Below are positions 1-7,933 of a DNA stretch of 64,000 nt, piece by piece. The notes under the pieces are model-generated. The model saw only the letters and a program-made list of their open reading frames with translations, was not told the origin of the DNA and ran no database searches. Within the stretch, counting starts at the first letter, position 1. Every line of letters starts with the position of its first letter. Position numbers and translations under genes: made by a program. Origin of the DNA: Bacteroidota bacterium (GTDB lineage: Bacteria; Bacteroidota; Bacteroidia; 2-12-FULL-35-15); NCBI GenBank assembly GCA_947479085.1, contig CANJYB010000005.1:62001-126000 (forward strand), written 5' to 3'.

Positions 1-2
1 TA

Positions 3-335
3 TGTAACTGGCTGAAAACTCAAAACAGGGATGTATTGCTTCTTTGCTCAGGATGGAAAAATAAGTTCAACCTGGAGGATACCTTATTTGCAGGAGCCGT
101 GTCGGATATACTACTTGCTGACCATGCACAGTTCCGTTCGGGAGACGGTGCCCTGGCTGCAAGTTATTTATACACTTCTGCCCAAAAAAATCCTTACCGG
201 TACCTGCGTAATTCTTCACATACCGAACGCCTTTCGCAGATGGGGCTAAAGCATGATATCAAGTATTGTTTAACGTTTGATCAAACGAATATTATACCAG
301 TGCTGGATGGAAAATATTTAGTACCGCTGACCTGA
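3..335 (+). CDS. 2-phosphosulfolactate phosphatase-like protein (ComB family), 3' end
   Basis: The reading frame is open from the first bases of the window, so the 5' end lies outside. About 110 C-terminal residues are visible. The segment with LLLCSGWKNKFNLEDTLFAG and a later LGLKHDIKYCL resembles the C-terminal half of ComB-family 2-phosphosulfolactate phosphatases, which dephosphorylate 2-phosphosulfolactate to sulfolactate. In Bacteroidota this family may serve sulfonate metabolism (for example sulfonolipid head groups), but that is an inference. The stop codon is 4 nt before the next ATG, so it probably shares a transcript with the downstream secreted protein. The in-frame TTG at 36 is internal, not a start. 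The family call rests on a partial sequence. Confidence 0.72.
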   Translation, partial: CNWLKTQNRDVLLLCSGWKNKFNLEDTLFAGAVSDILLADHAQFRSGDGALAASYLYTSAQKNPYRYLRNSSHTERLSQMGLKHDIKYCLTFDQTNIIPVLDGKYLVPLT

Positions 336-339
336 GAAA

Positions 340-1326
340 ATGAAAAAATTCTTCTTCATACTTTTGCTCGTAGCTGGTATCCTGTTTATTATTCCTCATA
401 ATAATACGGCTTATTCCTGGGGATTTTTTGCGCATAAAAAAATTAACCGAATGGCTGTATTCACTTTGCCCGAAGGGATGATTGGTTTTTATAAGCAGCA
501 TATCGATTACATTACCGAACATGCTGTGGACCCCGACAAAAGAAGGTATGCCAATGCCGATGAAGCGCCAAGACATTTTATCGACATGGATAGGTATGGC
601 AAATACGCATTCGATTCTGTTCCGCATAAATGGAACGATGCCGTAAAAAAATACAGCGAGGACACTTTAAATTCAAACGGAATAGTTCCCTGGTGGATTG
701 ATAAAATGATGTACCGCCTCACCCAGGCTTTCCGTGCCGAAAACATGGACCTGATTTTACATTACTCTGCCGATCTGGGCCATTACATTGGCGATTCGCA
801 TGTTCCGCTCCATACCACTTCCAATTATAACGGACTTGCAACTAACCAAAAAGGCATACATGGTTTTTGGGAATCTCGCATTCCTGAGCTTAAATCCGAA
901 GGTTACGATTATTGGGTGGGTAAGGCAAAGTATATTGATAAACCAATTGAAAAAGCCTGGAACACTGTAAAAGCAAGCAATGCAGCCCTCGATTCGGTGC
1001 TCCTGTTCGAAGCCGATTTGAATTCCCGTTTTCCGCAGGATAAAAAATACAGCTTCGAAAATCGCGGAGCCAGCCTAATGAAAGTATATTCGGTGGAATA
1101 TACCAATGCTTATAATACTATGCTGAATGGTATGGTCGAACGTAGGATGCGTGCTGCCATCATTACCGTGGGCAGTATGTGGTACACCGCCTGGGTAAAT
1201 GCCGGCAAACCCAACTTAGACAAGTTTGACAACAAAGAAATTTCCGATTCCTTAAAACAAGCCGATAAGGCACTTGAGCAGCTGAAAAGCAACCCCAACA
1301 TAGAAGTAAAAGGCCATAACGATTAA
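340..1326 (+). CDS. Secreted zinc-dependent phospholipase C / S1-P1 nuclease-like protein
   Basis: This 328-residue protein has an N-terminal signal peptide (about residues 1-26) followed directly by W27. A tryptophan at the mature N-terminus is a metal ligand in the S1/P1 nuclease and zinc phospholipase C fold. Further likely zinc ligands are H32, H79, H141, H148, D152 (in DLGHYIGDSHVPLH), H174 and E178 (HGFWES). The family cleaves phosphodiester bonds in the periplasm or outside the cell; sequence alone does not separate nuclease from lipase. The start is the ATG 4 nt after the ComB-like stop. No T9SS tail is present, so it is probably periplasmic or exported by Sec only. Confidence 0.85.
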   Translation: MKKFFFILLLVAGILFIIPHNNTAYSWGFFAHKKINRMAVFTLPEGMIGFYKQHIDYITEHAVDPDKRRYANADEAPRHFIDMDRYGKYAFDSVPHKWNDAVKKYSEDTLNSNGIVPWWIDKMMYRLTQAFRAENMDLILHYSADLGHYIGDSHVPLHTTSNYNGLATNQKGIHGFWESRIPELKSEGYDYWVGKAKYIDKPIEKAWNTVKASNAALDSVLLFEADLNSRFPQDKKYSFENRGASLMKVYSVEYTNAYNTMLNGMVERRMRAAIITVGSMWYTAWVNAGKPNLDKFDNKEISDSLKQADKALEQLKSNPNIEVKGHND

Positions 1327-1362
1327 ACTTTTTTCAGAAAAGATAGTCTCTGCTAATTTATT

Positions 1363-1480
1363 AATTGTCTTCCCGCTTTCCGCTCCAATCTTTTTCTTTT
1401 TTTGAAATAAAAAAAGAAAAAGGATTTTCGCTTCAATCTGGTTTATATGGATAGGGTGGAGGTATTTATTATCTTTTATT
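1363..1480. repeat. Dispersed 117-bp repeat, copy 1 (contains a long hairpin)
   Basis: This stretch is about 94 percent identical by eye (7 differences in 117) to 44388-44505. Its middle (about 1391-1423) is a hairpin with a CTTTTTCTTTTTT arm, a short GAAAT loop and the complementary A-rich arm. It lies in the gap between the S1/P1-like gene and the convergent MbnP-like gene. The hairpin with T-runs on both strands could act as a bidirectional terminator. No start codon or ORF is shared between copies, so it is a non-coding repeat. Confidence 0.8.
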
Positions 1481-1518
1481 CCTACTCTCGAAAGACTTTT
1501 TAAAATCCCTTTCTTTAA

Positions 1519-2262
1519 TTATTTAATGATGCTGAACATATCCTTATAATTATCAGCAATAGTAGTAGCGTTATGAAAGTCGGTAACGGAAGAAAGTTTT
1601 GATAAATCAATTGTTGTTGGTGTTTTCATTACTTCAGATGCATCCGCTTTTATGGTAAGGGTGGATGTTTTACCGGTCTCTATTTTTAAATTATCAATGG
1701 GTAATGCCACACTCCTGATGCAATTGGAAGGCTGTTTATACCCCCCAATATGAAATTCGAAAACATGTCCAGGTGAAGTGGAAACAGAAGATTTTCCCTC
1801 CAGTTTCAAAAATATGTATCCTGTATTCCATGCCCAGAACATTGCATTAACAGGGTCTAATGCCCCTGATTGTGCCCCGCTGCAGTTATGAATACTATCT
1901 ACTCCAATAATAAAATGACAGGAAATGTAATCTCCTGCCGGTATATCTGATAAAGTAATTTGCTTGGATGGCTCGTTATCTTCATTTATTAAAAAGTAAT
2001 CATCAGAAATAAATTGCCTGCCGGTTTTATCCTTTAAAAGAAACTTGCCTACGTAATATTTAAAATTGGTTACTGAAAACGTTTGGCCTGCTTCGTTTTT
2101 ATAGATAGATGAATCGAGTTGCAACAGTTTAGTACCTACATAATTTTTAAAGTTGATAATTAACTTTCCCTGGGGAGGTAAATTCTTTTTGCCAGCAATG
2201 GAAAAAGAAAGGATGCACAAAAGAGTGGCAATGAAGACAAAAAGAGTAATTGATTTTTTCAA
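1519..2262 (-). CDS. MbnP-like copper-binding family protein (orphan copy)
   Basis: This 247-residue protein has an N-terminal hydrophobic signal segment (residues 1-23). It shows the family hallmarks GVDSIHNCSGAQSGALDP, MFWAWNTGYIFLKLEG and a FEFHIGGYK segment, the same as the MbnP-like protein encoded at 43330-44094. MbnP proteins are periplasmic or surface proteins usually encoded beside a MauG-like di-heme peroxidase (MbnH) that modifies a tryptophan needed for copper binding. Here no peroxidase gene is adjacent, so it may depend on the enzyme encoded at 42287-43330; that is an inference. It is transcribed convergently to the upstream secreted protein and has no clear operon partner. Confidence 0.8.
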   Translation of the reverse strand: MKKSITLFVFIATLLCILSFSIAGKKNLPPQGKLIINFKNYVGTKLLQLDSSIYKNEAGQTFSVTNFKYYVGKFLLKDKTGRQFISDDYFLINEDNEPSKQITLSDIPAGDYISCHFIIGVDSIHNCSGAQSGALDPVNAMFWAWNTGYIFLKLEGKSSVSTSPGHVFEFHIGGYKQPSNCIRSVALPIDNLKIETGKTSTLTIKADASEVMKTPTTIDLSKLSSVTDFHNATTIADNYKDMFSIIK

Positions 2263-2340
2263 TTGTAAAAATATTTCTGCAAATGTATTCTTTTGGTTTC
2301 ATTACTCAAATATAATCTGAGATGTTGAAATTAATTTTAG

Positions 2341-2348
2341 TAGTTTTG
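2341..2348 (+). promoter_or_regulatory. -7 promoter box (TAGTTTTG) for rluF
   Basis: The octamer matches the Bacteroidetes sigma-A -7 consensus TAnnTTTG. It ends only 5 nt before the rluF ATG, which would put the transcription start at or next to the start codon and give a leaderless mRNA. A TTG at 2325-2327 lies closer (13 nt) than the usual -33 spacing. Prediction by consensus only. Confidence 0.5.
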
Positions 2349-2353
2349 AAACG

Positions 2354-3100
2354 ATGCAAACACGAATTAATAAATTTATAAGCGAAACAGGATTTTGCTC
2401 CAGGCGGGAAGCAGATAAGCTTATCGAGCAAGGGCGGGTAAAGATAAATGGCCTTCTTCCTGAAATGGGAACCAAAGTGAATGATGGCGATAAAGTGGAA
2501 ATAGATGGTAAACCATTAAAAGTAAAGGAAGCACCTATTTACATTGCTTTTTATAAACCACCCGGAATTACTTCTACCACCGACCTTAAGGACAAAGACA
2601 ATATCATTGATTTTATTAATCATCGGAAAAGAATCTTCCCTATTGGTAGATTAGACAAGCCATCGGAAGGTTTATTGTTTTTAACTAATGATGGTGATAT
2701 TGTAAATAAAATATTACGGGCGGGCAATAATCATGAAAAGGAATACATTGTAACTGTGGATAAACCCATCACTCCTGAATTTATTTTTAAAATGGGAAAT
2801 GGAATCCGCATACTGGAAACCGTTACTCAAAAATGTTTTGTGGAAAAAACAGAAGAGAATACTTTTAAAATAATTTTAACCCAAGGGCTCAACAGGCAGA
2901 TAAGAAGAATGTGTGAAGAGCTGGATTATAAAGTAACCAAACTAAAGCGGGTAAGAATAATGAACGTCACGCTAAATGGTTTATCAAGCGGAAAATGGCG
3001 ATACCTGACCGAGGAAGAAATAGAAACAATAAATAAACTTGTTTCCAATTCCGTTAAAACAGAAGAAGCCTCATACCTTCAGGATAATATCGGGGAATAA
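2354..3100 (+). CDS. rluF: 23S rRNA pseudouridine synthase, RluF-like
   Basis: This 248-residue protein begins with an S4 RNA-binding domain (about residues 2-55, with [17 protein letters not shown]) and continues with an RsuA/RluB/E/F catalytic domain. The catalytic aspartate is D101 in [18 protein letters not shown]. The following [19 protein letters not shown] and [14 protein letters not shown] segments match RluF, which converts uridine 2604 (with some activity at 2605) of 23S rRNA to pseudouridine. The start is the ATG after a TAGTTTTG box. The flavoprotein gene follows after 6 nt, so the two genes are likely co-transcribed. Confidence 0.93.
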   Translation: MQTRINKFISETGFCSRREADKLIEQGRVKINGLLPEMGTKVNDGDKVEIDGKPLKVKEAPIYIAFYKPPGITSTTDLKDKDNIIDFINHRKRIFPIGRLDKPSEGLLFLTNDGDIVNKILRAGNNHEKEYIVTVDKPITPEFIFKMGNGIRILETVTQKCFVEKTEENTFKIILTQGLNRQIRRMCEELDYKVTKLKRVRIMNVTLNGLSSGKWRYLTEEEIETINKLVSNSVKTEEASYLQDNIGE

Positions 3101-3106
3101 ATCAGA

Positions 3107-4306
3107 ATGAAAAAATCCGTTGCAATAATTGGAGGAGGTGCATCAGCACTTATGCTGGCCGCGCAACTTGATGAAACAAAATACAGCGTTACCCTATATG
3201 AGCGGAATGCGGCCGTTGGCCGAAAACTATTAGTAGCAGGTGATGGCGGATTTAATTTAACCCACTCGGAAGATATAGAACAATTTATTGAGAGATATAC
3301 CCCTGTTTCTTTTTTAGAAAAAAGTATTCGTTCGTTTTCAAATAATGATTTAAGAAACTGGTTAAAATCAATTGGAATTGAAACTTATGTTGGAACAAGC
3401 AAAAGAGTGTTTCCCGTAAAAGGAATAAAACCAATCGAGGTATTGAATGCCATTTTAAATGTACTGAAACAAAAAAATGTTGTTATTAAAACACAACATG
3501 AATGGAAAGGCTGGGGCAAGGACAATGAATTAATAATTGAACATAATTCACAAGTACTAAATGTAAAATCAAACATCACGGTATTTGCAATGGGCGGTGC
3601 CAGCTGGAAAGTAACAGGCAGTGACGGCAATTGGTTAAACTATTTTAAAGAAAAAGAAATCAAAACCATTTCTTTTCAAGCTTCCAATTGTGCAGTTAAA
3701 ATAAATTGGGATAAAAGTTTCTTAGAAAAAGCAGAAGGGAAGTCTTTAAAAAACATCTTGGTAAAATCAGGAGGGAAAGAAAAGAAGGGAGAGTTGGTAA
3801 TAACCACATTTGGATTAGAAGGAGGAGCTGTTTATGCTCTCATCGGTCAAATCAGGAAACAATTGAATGAACAAAAGGAGGCCATCCTTCTGGTTGATTT
3901 AAAACCTTTGCTTTCGGCAGAGGAAATAAAAAACAAAATTAATAACCGGGGAAATAAATCATTAACAAAACATTTGGAAGATACTTTGAATCTGGATAAG
4001 ATTCAAATGGAATTACTTAAAACGGTTCTGTCAAAAGAACAATTTACTTCTGTGGAAGTTCTTGCAGATAAAATAAAAAATATTCCTTTAATCATTTCAG
4101 GATTGGCATCAATAGATGAAGCCATTTCCACGGTTGGAGGAATATCCTTAAACGAAGTGGATGAAAATTTTCAATTAAAAAAAATACCAGACAATTATTG
4201 TATTGGTGAAATGCTGGATTGGGATGCACCCACAGGAGGTTATTTGTTACAGGCGAGTTTTAGTATGGGATATTGTTTAGCTAAACATCTGAACGAAACA
4301 AAATAA
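3107..4306 (+). CDS. BaiN/RdsA-type FAD-dependent oxidoreductase (HI0933-like flavoprotein)
   Basis: This 399-residue protein opens with a Rossmann dinucleotide-binding motif, IIGGGASALMLA, followed by RNAAVGRKLLVAGDGGFNLTH, the hallmark of the HI0933/YhiN/BaiN flavoprotein family. The WLKSIGIETYVGTSKRVFP segment points to the PP_4765-type subgroup. A C-terminal GEMLDWDAPTGGYLLQASFS segment completes the FAD site. Some members reduce unsaturated bile acid intermediates, but most have no known substrate. It follows rluF by 6 nt. The genes read together into a gap of about 425 bp that ends in a hairpin terminator. Confidence 0.85.
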   Translation: MKKSVAIIGGGASALMLAAQLDETKYSVTLYERNAAVGRKLLVAGDGGFNLTHSEDIEQFIERYTPVSFLEKSIRSFSNNDLRNWLKSIGIETYVGTSKRVFPVKGIKPIEVLNAILNVLKQKNVVIKTQHEWKGWGKDNELIIEHNSQVLNVKSNITVFAMGGASWKVTGSDGNWLNYFKEKEIKTISFQASNCAVKINWDKSFLEKAEGKSLKNILVKSGGKEKKGELVITTFGLEGGAVYALIGQIRKQLNEQKEAILLVDLKPLLSAEEIKNKINNRGNKSLTKHLEDTLNLDKIQMELLKTVLSKEQFTSVEVLADKIKNIPLIISGLASIDEAISTVGGISLNEVDENFQLKKIPDNYCIGEMLDWDAPTGGYLLQASFSMGYCLAKHLNETK

Positions 4307-4450
4307 AATAGACATTCAGGTGCCTGTCTTTTTTAGCAATTTAAACAATGTGGAAACCTTAAAAAAGGCACTTCCTATTATTTTCGAAAAGAAAGCCTTC
4401 TTTTCCGAAAATATTGCTTTAGAAATCAAAAAGAAAGGGAACTATGACTT

Positions 4451-4530
4451 AAACTTCCCTATGTTTGTCTGAAATTTCCCAAATTTTTCCCAAATTTCCC
4501 AAATTTTGCCGAAACTTCCCGAATTTTACC
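4451..4530. repeat. Weak tandem array, 20-21 bp period (array E)
   Basis: About four degenerate units begin AAACTTCCC or AAATTTCCC at 4451, 4472, 4492 and 4512. Within each unit the motif recurs at half period (AAATTTTTCCC), giving about 10-bp sub-periodicity. It lies between convergent genes. It is weaker than the four other arrays in the window and could be simple low complexity. Confidence 0.5.
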
Positions 4531-4679
4531 TTTATTATTCCTTTCTTTTCCTCTTCATTCCCTTTCTTTTCCAAAAAGAAAGGGATAAAAACGAAAAAAG
4601 TCCCTTTGTCCAAAGAAACACTTTTCTGCCTCGCTTTTTAGGTGTTTTCACCAAAGTTGTTCGGAAGAATTTTGGGAAT

Positions 4680-4715
4680 AAAAAAAGCCCCGAACGTGCG
4701 GGACTCTTTTATTTT
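4680..4715 (-). terminator. Rho-independent terminator of the pdhC-pdhA operon
   Basis: Read on the minus strand, AGTCCCG pairs with CGGGGCT around the loop CACGTT (4686-4705) and is followed by a run of at least six T. It lies 27 bp beyond the E2 stop codon. The plus-strand side is also followed by a T-rich stretch, so it may also stop transcripts coming from the rluF side. Confidence 0.8.
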
Positions 4716-4732
4716 AATTAAGAATTGAAATA

Positions 4733-6367
4733 TTAAATAGAATACGCGCCCAACATTAAGATAGGATTTTCTAAATTGTGTTTTAAGGTTTGTAAAAATG
4801 CAGAACCTGTAGCACCATCCACCACTCTATGGTCGCAGGATAAAGTTACTTTCATCACATTTCCCGGAACAATCTGACCGTTTTTAACAACAGGAGTTTG
4901 TTTAATACCTCCTACAGCAAGAATACAAGCATCAGGTGGATTAATAATAGCAGTAAATTCTTCGATGCCAAACATTCCCAAATTAGAAATGGTAAAAGTA
5001 TTTCCTTCCCAATCGCTTGGTTGAAGTTTCTTTTCTCTTGCTTTTACAGCATAGTTTCTAACTTCGGTAGCTATTTGAGTTAAAGTTTTTCCATCAGCAA
5101 AACGAACTACCGGCACAAGTAATCCTTCGTCCACTGCTACAGCTACTCCAATATGAATATGATTGTTGTATCGAATTTTATCGCCAAGCCATGAAGAATT
5201 GATTTTAGGATGCTTTCTTAAACTGGCTGCTACTGCTTTAATAACAATATCGTTAAAAGAGATTTTTATTCCGGCTACTGTATTAATGGCTTCACGGGCT
5301 TTCATGGCTTCGTCCATGTCTATCTCCATTATTAAATAAAAATGAGGAGCAGAGAATTTGCTTTCCGCAAGGCGTTTGGCAATTGTTCTTCTCATTTGAG
5401 AAACAGGTTCCTCTGTGTAACTTTCTACACTTACAAGCGGTGCTGAAAGCCCGCCAAGAGATTTATGCTGATCGATATCTCTCTTAATAATCCTTCCATT
5501 GTCACCTGAACCTTTAAACGAATTAAGGTTAATTCCTTTTTCTTCAGCCATCTTTTTTGCCAAAGGAGAAATTTTTAATCGTTCGTTATTTGAAGGGGCA
5601 TCCTGTTTTTTAGTAGTTACGGATTGACTACTTGCAGCAACAGTTGTTTTTGTTTCCGCTTTTTGAGTATTACTTTCAGCCTTTGGACTTTCAGTTTTAG
5701 AAGTTTGATTTTGTTTGTCAGCGGCTAATATCGATGAAACATCTTCTCCTCCTTTCCCAAGAATTGCAAGAATGGCATCAACCGGTGCACCTTTCCCTTC
5801 TTCCACTCCAATATGCAATAACACACCATCCTGAAAAGATTCGAACTCCATCGTTGCTTTATCAGTTTGAATATCTGCCAGCAATTCTCCGGACTTCACT
5901 TTATCTCCAACCTTTTTATGCCATTTTGCAACTACACCATCAGTCATTGTATCGCTTAGTTTAGGCATTCGAACAATCTGAACAGTTTCAGGAATTTTTA
6001 CTTCCGCTACTGGTGCAGCTTCTTTTTTTGCATCGGCTTTTACTTCTTCTTTTATTTCAGTTTTTGCTTCTTCTTTTGCACCACTTCCTTTTTTAGCTTC
6101 TTCGGCTAATAATGAAGAAATGTCTTCACCTTCCTTTCCTAATATTGCAATTATGGAATCTACAGGTACGGCTTTTCCTTTCTCCACGCCAATATATAAC
6201 AACACTCCGTTTTGAAACGATTCAAATTCCATAGTGGCTTTGTCAGTTTCAATATCAGCAAGTAACTCTCCTGATTTAACTTTGTCTCCAACTTTTTTAT
6301 GCCATTCCGCTACCACACCATCTGTCATGGTATCGCTTAATTTGGGCATTCTTACTACTTCCGCCAT
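4733..6367 (-). CDS. pdhC: Pyruvate dehydrogenase E2, dihydrolipoamide acetyltransferase
   Basis: This 544-residue E2 subunit has two lipoyl domains (about 1-80 and 130-208) with lipoylated lysines in ETDKATMEFES (K43) and QTDKATMEFES (K170). Ala/Lys/Glu-rich linkers follow, then a peripheral subunit-binding domain (about 265-300) and a C-terminal acyltransferase domain ending in DHRVVDG, with H513 and D517 as the catalytic pair. It transfers the acetyl group from lipoate to CoA in the cytoplasmic pyruvate dehydrogenase complex. It lies downstream of the E1-alpha gene, separated by the four-helix-bundle gene. No E1-beta or E3 gene is present in the window. Confidence 0.95.
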   Translation of the reverse strand: MAEVVRMPKLSDTMTDGVVAEWHKKVGDKVKSGELLADIETDKATMEFESFQNGVLLYIGVEKGKAVPVDSIIAILGKEGEDISSLLAEEAKKGSGAKEEAKTEIKEEVKADAKKEAAPVAEVKIPETVQIVRMPKLSDTMTDGVVAKWHKKVGDKVKSGELLADIQTDKATMEFESFQDGVLLHIGVEEGKGAPVDAILAILGKGGEDVSSILAADKQNQTSKTESPKAESNTQKAETKTTVAASSQSVTTKKQDAPSNNERLKISPLAKKMAEEKGINLNSFKGSGDNGRIIKRDIDQHKSLGGLSAPLVSVESYTEEPVSQMRRTIAKRLAESKFSAPHFYLIMEIDMDEAMKAREAINTVAGIKISFNDIVIKAVAASLRKHPKINSSWLGDKIRYNNHIHIGVAVAVDEGLLVPVVRFADGKTLTQIATEVRNYAVKAREKKLQPSDWEGNTFTISNLGMFGIEEFTAIINPPDACILAVGGIKQTPVVKNGQIVPGNVMKVTLSCDHRVVDGATGSAFLQTLKHNLENPILMLGAYSI

Positions 6368-6387
6368 GCACTGAAATTATTAATTAT

Positions 6388-6410
6388 TAATTATATATTA
6401 TGAATTTATG
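6388..6410. repeat. Inverted repeat, left end of four-helix-bundle cassette
   Basis: This 23-bp AT-rich sequence matches the reverse complement of 6815-6837 at 19 of 23 positions; the shared core is ATTATGAATT. Together the two copies bracket the four-helix-bundle gene between pdhA and pdhC. AT-rich sequence makes chance similarity easier, so confidence is moderate. Confidence 0.6.
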
Positions 6411-6425
6411 TTACTCGGTAAATTA

Positions 6426-6785
6426 TTAATTTTTTTTGTTAAGGCTTTCCTGTGATGTTTTAACTATAGAAGTTAATATGCTTATTATGTCTTCTACCTC
6501 TTTTAGTGGTTTTATGTAACTGCATTTTACCAATTGACTTTTATCCAGTAATCTTAACCAATATCTTGTTTCCCTAGCCTCTTTTAAAGAGATTCCCATT
6601 TTAGAAGTAAATTCTTTTTTTGAAATTGCACCTACCGCTTCTTCCACATTCGCTCCTATACTTGTACCCGAACGTAATACTTGCTTCGAAAGAACAAATT
6701 CTTTATTTTCAATTAAAAATGTATAAACTTTTATTATTAATAAAGAAAAATCAAATGTCTTATTAACTATTAAATTATCTTTCAC
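6426..6785 (-). CDS. Four helix bundle protein (23S rRNA intervening-sequence protein family)
   Basis: This 119-residue protein has a GTG start and the family motifs LIENKEFVLSKQVLRSGTSIGANVEEA and SLKEARETRYWLRLL, which define the TIGR02436-type four-helix-bundle proteins first seen inside 23S rRNA intervening sequences. The molecular function is unknown; members form pentamers and are basic. It separates pdhA from pdhC and is bracketed by AT-rich inverted repeats (6388-6410 and 6815-6837), which suggests insertion as a small cassette into an existing operon. Read-through from the pdhA promoter would still be needed for pdhC unless the cassette carries its own promoter. Confidence 0.9.
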   Translation of the reverse strand: MKDNLIVNKTFDFSLLIIKVYTFLIENKEFVLSKQVLRSGTSIGANVEEAVGAISKKEFTSKMGISLKEARETRYWLRLLDKSQLVKCSYIKPLKEVEDIISILTSIVKTSQESLNKKN

Positions 6786-6814
6786 GGTAATAACTGTCTC
6801 TCCTAATTTATAAT

Positions 6815-6837
6815 TAATAATTCATAATTTATAATTA
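6815..6837. repeat. Inverted repeat, right end of four-helix-bundle cassette (includes pdhA stop)
   Basis: This is the reverse-complement partner of 6388-6410 (19/23). The pdhA stop codon (6835-6837 on the minus strand) lies at the edge of this repeat, so the junction falls exactly at the end of the E1-alpha coding region. Confidence 0.6.
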
Positions 6838-7878
6838 CTCAATAATGTAAGGATAATCTTCCTGGTTATAAACGTCTTTGTAAAGTTCATCAATAGTAGG
6901 AAATGGAGAATCTTCAGCAAACTTAACTGATTCAGCTACTATGTCTTCCACTCTTTTTTCTATTGCTTCTATATCAGCATCATTTGCCCAGTTGTTCTTT
7001 TTGATGGTAGTTAAAACTTTTTCAATAGGGTCCTGCGCCTGGTATTCTTTTACTTCGTCTTTTGTTCTGTAGGTTTGTGCATCACTCATGGAGTGGCCTT
7101 TGTATCGGTAAGTTTTCATTTCCAATAGAGTTGGGCCATCTCCTTTTCTTGCTCTTGACACTGCTTCTTCTATTGCTTCATGAACAGCTTCACATGTCAT
7201 TCCATCCACAGCTTTAGAAGGCATTTCGTAGCTGGAACCTATTTTATATAAATCATGAACATTAGATGTGCGCTCTACAGAAGTTCCCATAGCGTAATTA
7301 TTATTTTCAATAATAAAAATCACCGGTAATTTCCAAAGCATGGCCATGTTAAAAGCTTCATGCAATGCTCCCTGGCGAACAGCTCCATCTCCCATATAAC
7401 AAAGCGTTACATTGTCATTTCCATTGTATTTATCTGCAAATGCAATACCTGCTCCCAAAGGAATTTGTCCTCCTACAATACCGTGTCCTCCAAAAAAATT
7501 AAATTCTTTTGAAAACATGTGCATAGAACCACCTTTCCCTTTCGAACATCCAGTTGCTTTTGCAAACATTTCTGCCATGATGAATTTAGGATGCAATCCT
7601 CTGCCTATTGGGTGAGCATGACAACGATAAGCGGTTATTACCCGGTCGTCTTTTTTTAATACTGATTCCGAGCCTGCTACTAATGCTTCCTGGCCAATGT
7701 ACAAATGGCAGAAACCACGTATCTTTTGCTGAATATATAGTTGTCCGGTTTTCTCTTCAAACTTACGCATCAACAGCATCGATTCATACCATTTCATGTA
7801 AGTTTCTTTGCTGAAACCATTGGAAGGTTTCTTTTCAGTTGCTATAGATTTTTTATCTTTTGTTGCCACTTTTTCCAT
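6835..7878 (-). CDS. pdhA: Pyruvate dehydrogenase E1 component, alpha subunit
   Basis: This 347-residue thiamine diphosphate enzyme contains KFEEKTGQLYIQQKIRGFCH and GQEALVAG near the N-terminus, the TPP-binding motif starting GDGAVRQGALHEAFNMA and ending ENNNYAMGT, and the phosphorylation-loop-like YRYKGHSMSDAQTYR. It decarboxylates pyruvate and passes the acetyl group to lipoyl-E2. Its length is normal for the alpha subunit of an alpha2-beta2 E1, so a beta subunit must be encoded elsewhere. It starts the minus-strand operon with the cassette gene and pdhC downstream. A TAAATTTG box lies at 7898-7905, just upstream. Confidence 0.95.
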   Translation of the reverse strand: MEKVATKDKKSIATEKKPSNGFSKETYMKWYESMLLMRKFEEKTGQLYIQQKIRGFCHLYIGQEALVAGSESVLKKDDRVITAYRCHAHPIGRGLHPKFIMAEMFAKATGCSKGKGGSMHMFSKEFNFFGGHGIVGGQIPLGAGIAFADKYNGNDNVTLCYMGDGAVRQGALHEAFNMAMLWKLPVIFIIENNNYAMGTSVERTSNVHDLYKIGSSYEMPSKAVDGMTCEAVHEAIEEAVSRARKGDGPTLLEMKTYRYKGHSMSDAQTYRTKDEVKEYQAQDPIEKVLTTIKKNNWANDADIEAIEKRVEDIVAESVKFAEDSPFPTIDELYKDVYNQEDYPYIIE

Positions 7879-7897
7879 TTTATCTTTTTTTGCGAAG

Positions 7898-7905
7898 CAA
7901 ATTTA
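7898..7905 (-). promoter_or_regulatory. -7 promoter box (TAAATTTG) for pdhA
   Basis: On the minus strand the octamer matches TAnnTTTG and ends 19 nt before the pdhA ATG, giving a short AT-rich leader. A convincing -33 element was not seen. Confidence 0.5.
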
Positions 7906-7933
7906 CAATAAATAATATTATACAGTGTTTCTT

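Larger units (their letters stand above)
4307..4732. other. Intergenic region between convergent genes, low-complexity repeats
   Basis: No gene is supported. From 4451 to about 4530 there is a degenerate tandem motif (AAA[C/T]TTCCC at 4451, 4472, 4492 and 4512; spacings 21, 20, 20). A hairpin with arms CCCTTTCTTTT and its complement lies at 4560-4584. The terminator at 4680-4715 closes the region. A 71-codon open frame at 4506-4721 runs through these repeats and is not convincing as a gene. Confidence 0.7.

Noticed and set aside
4506-4721. 71-codon plus-strand frame
   Set aside because: Runs through low-complexity repeats and the terminator; no domain seen.
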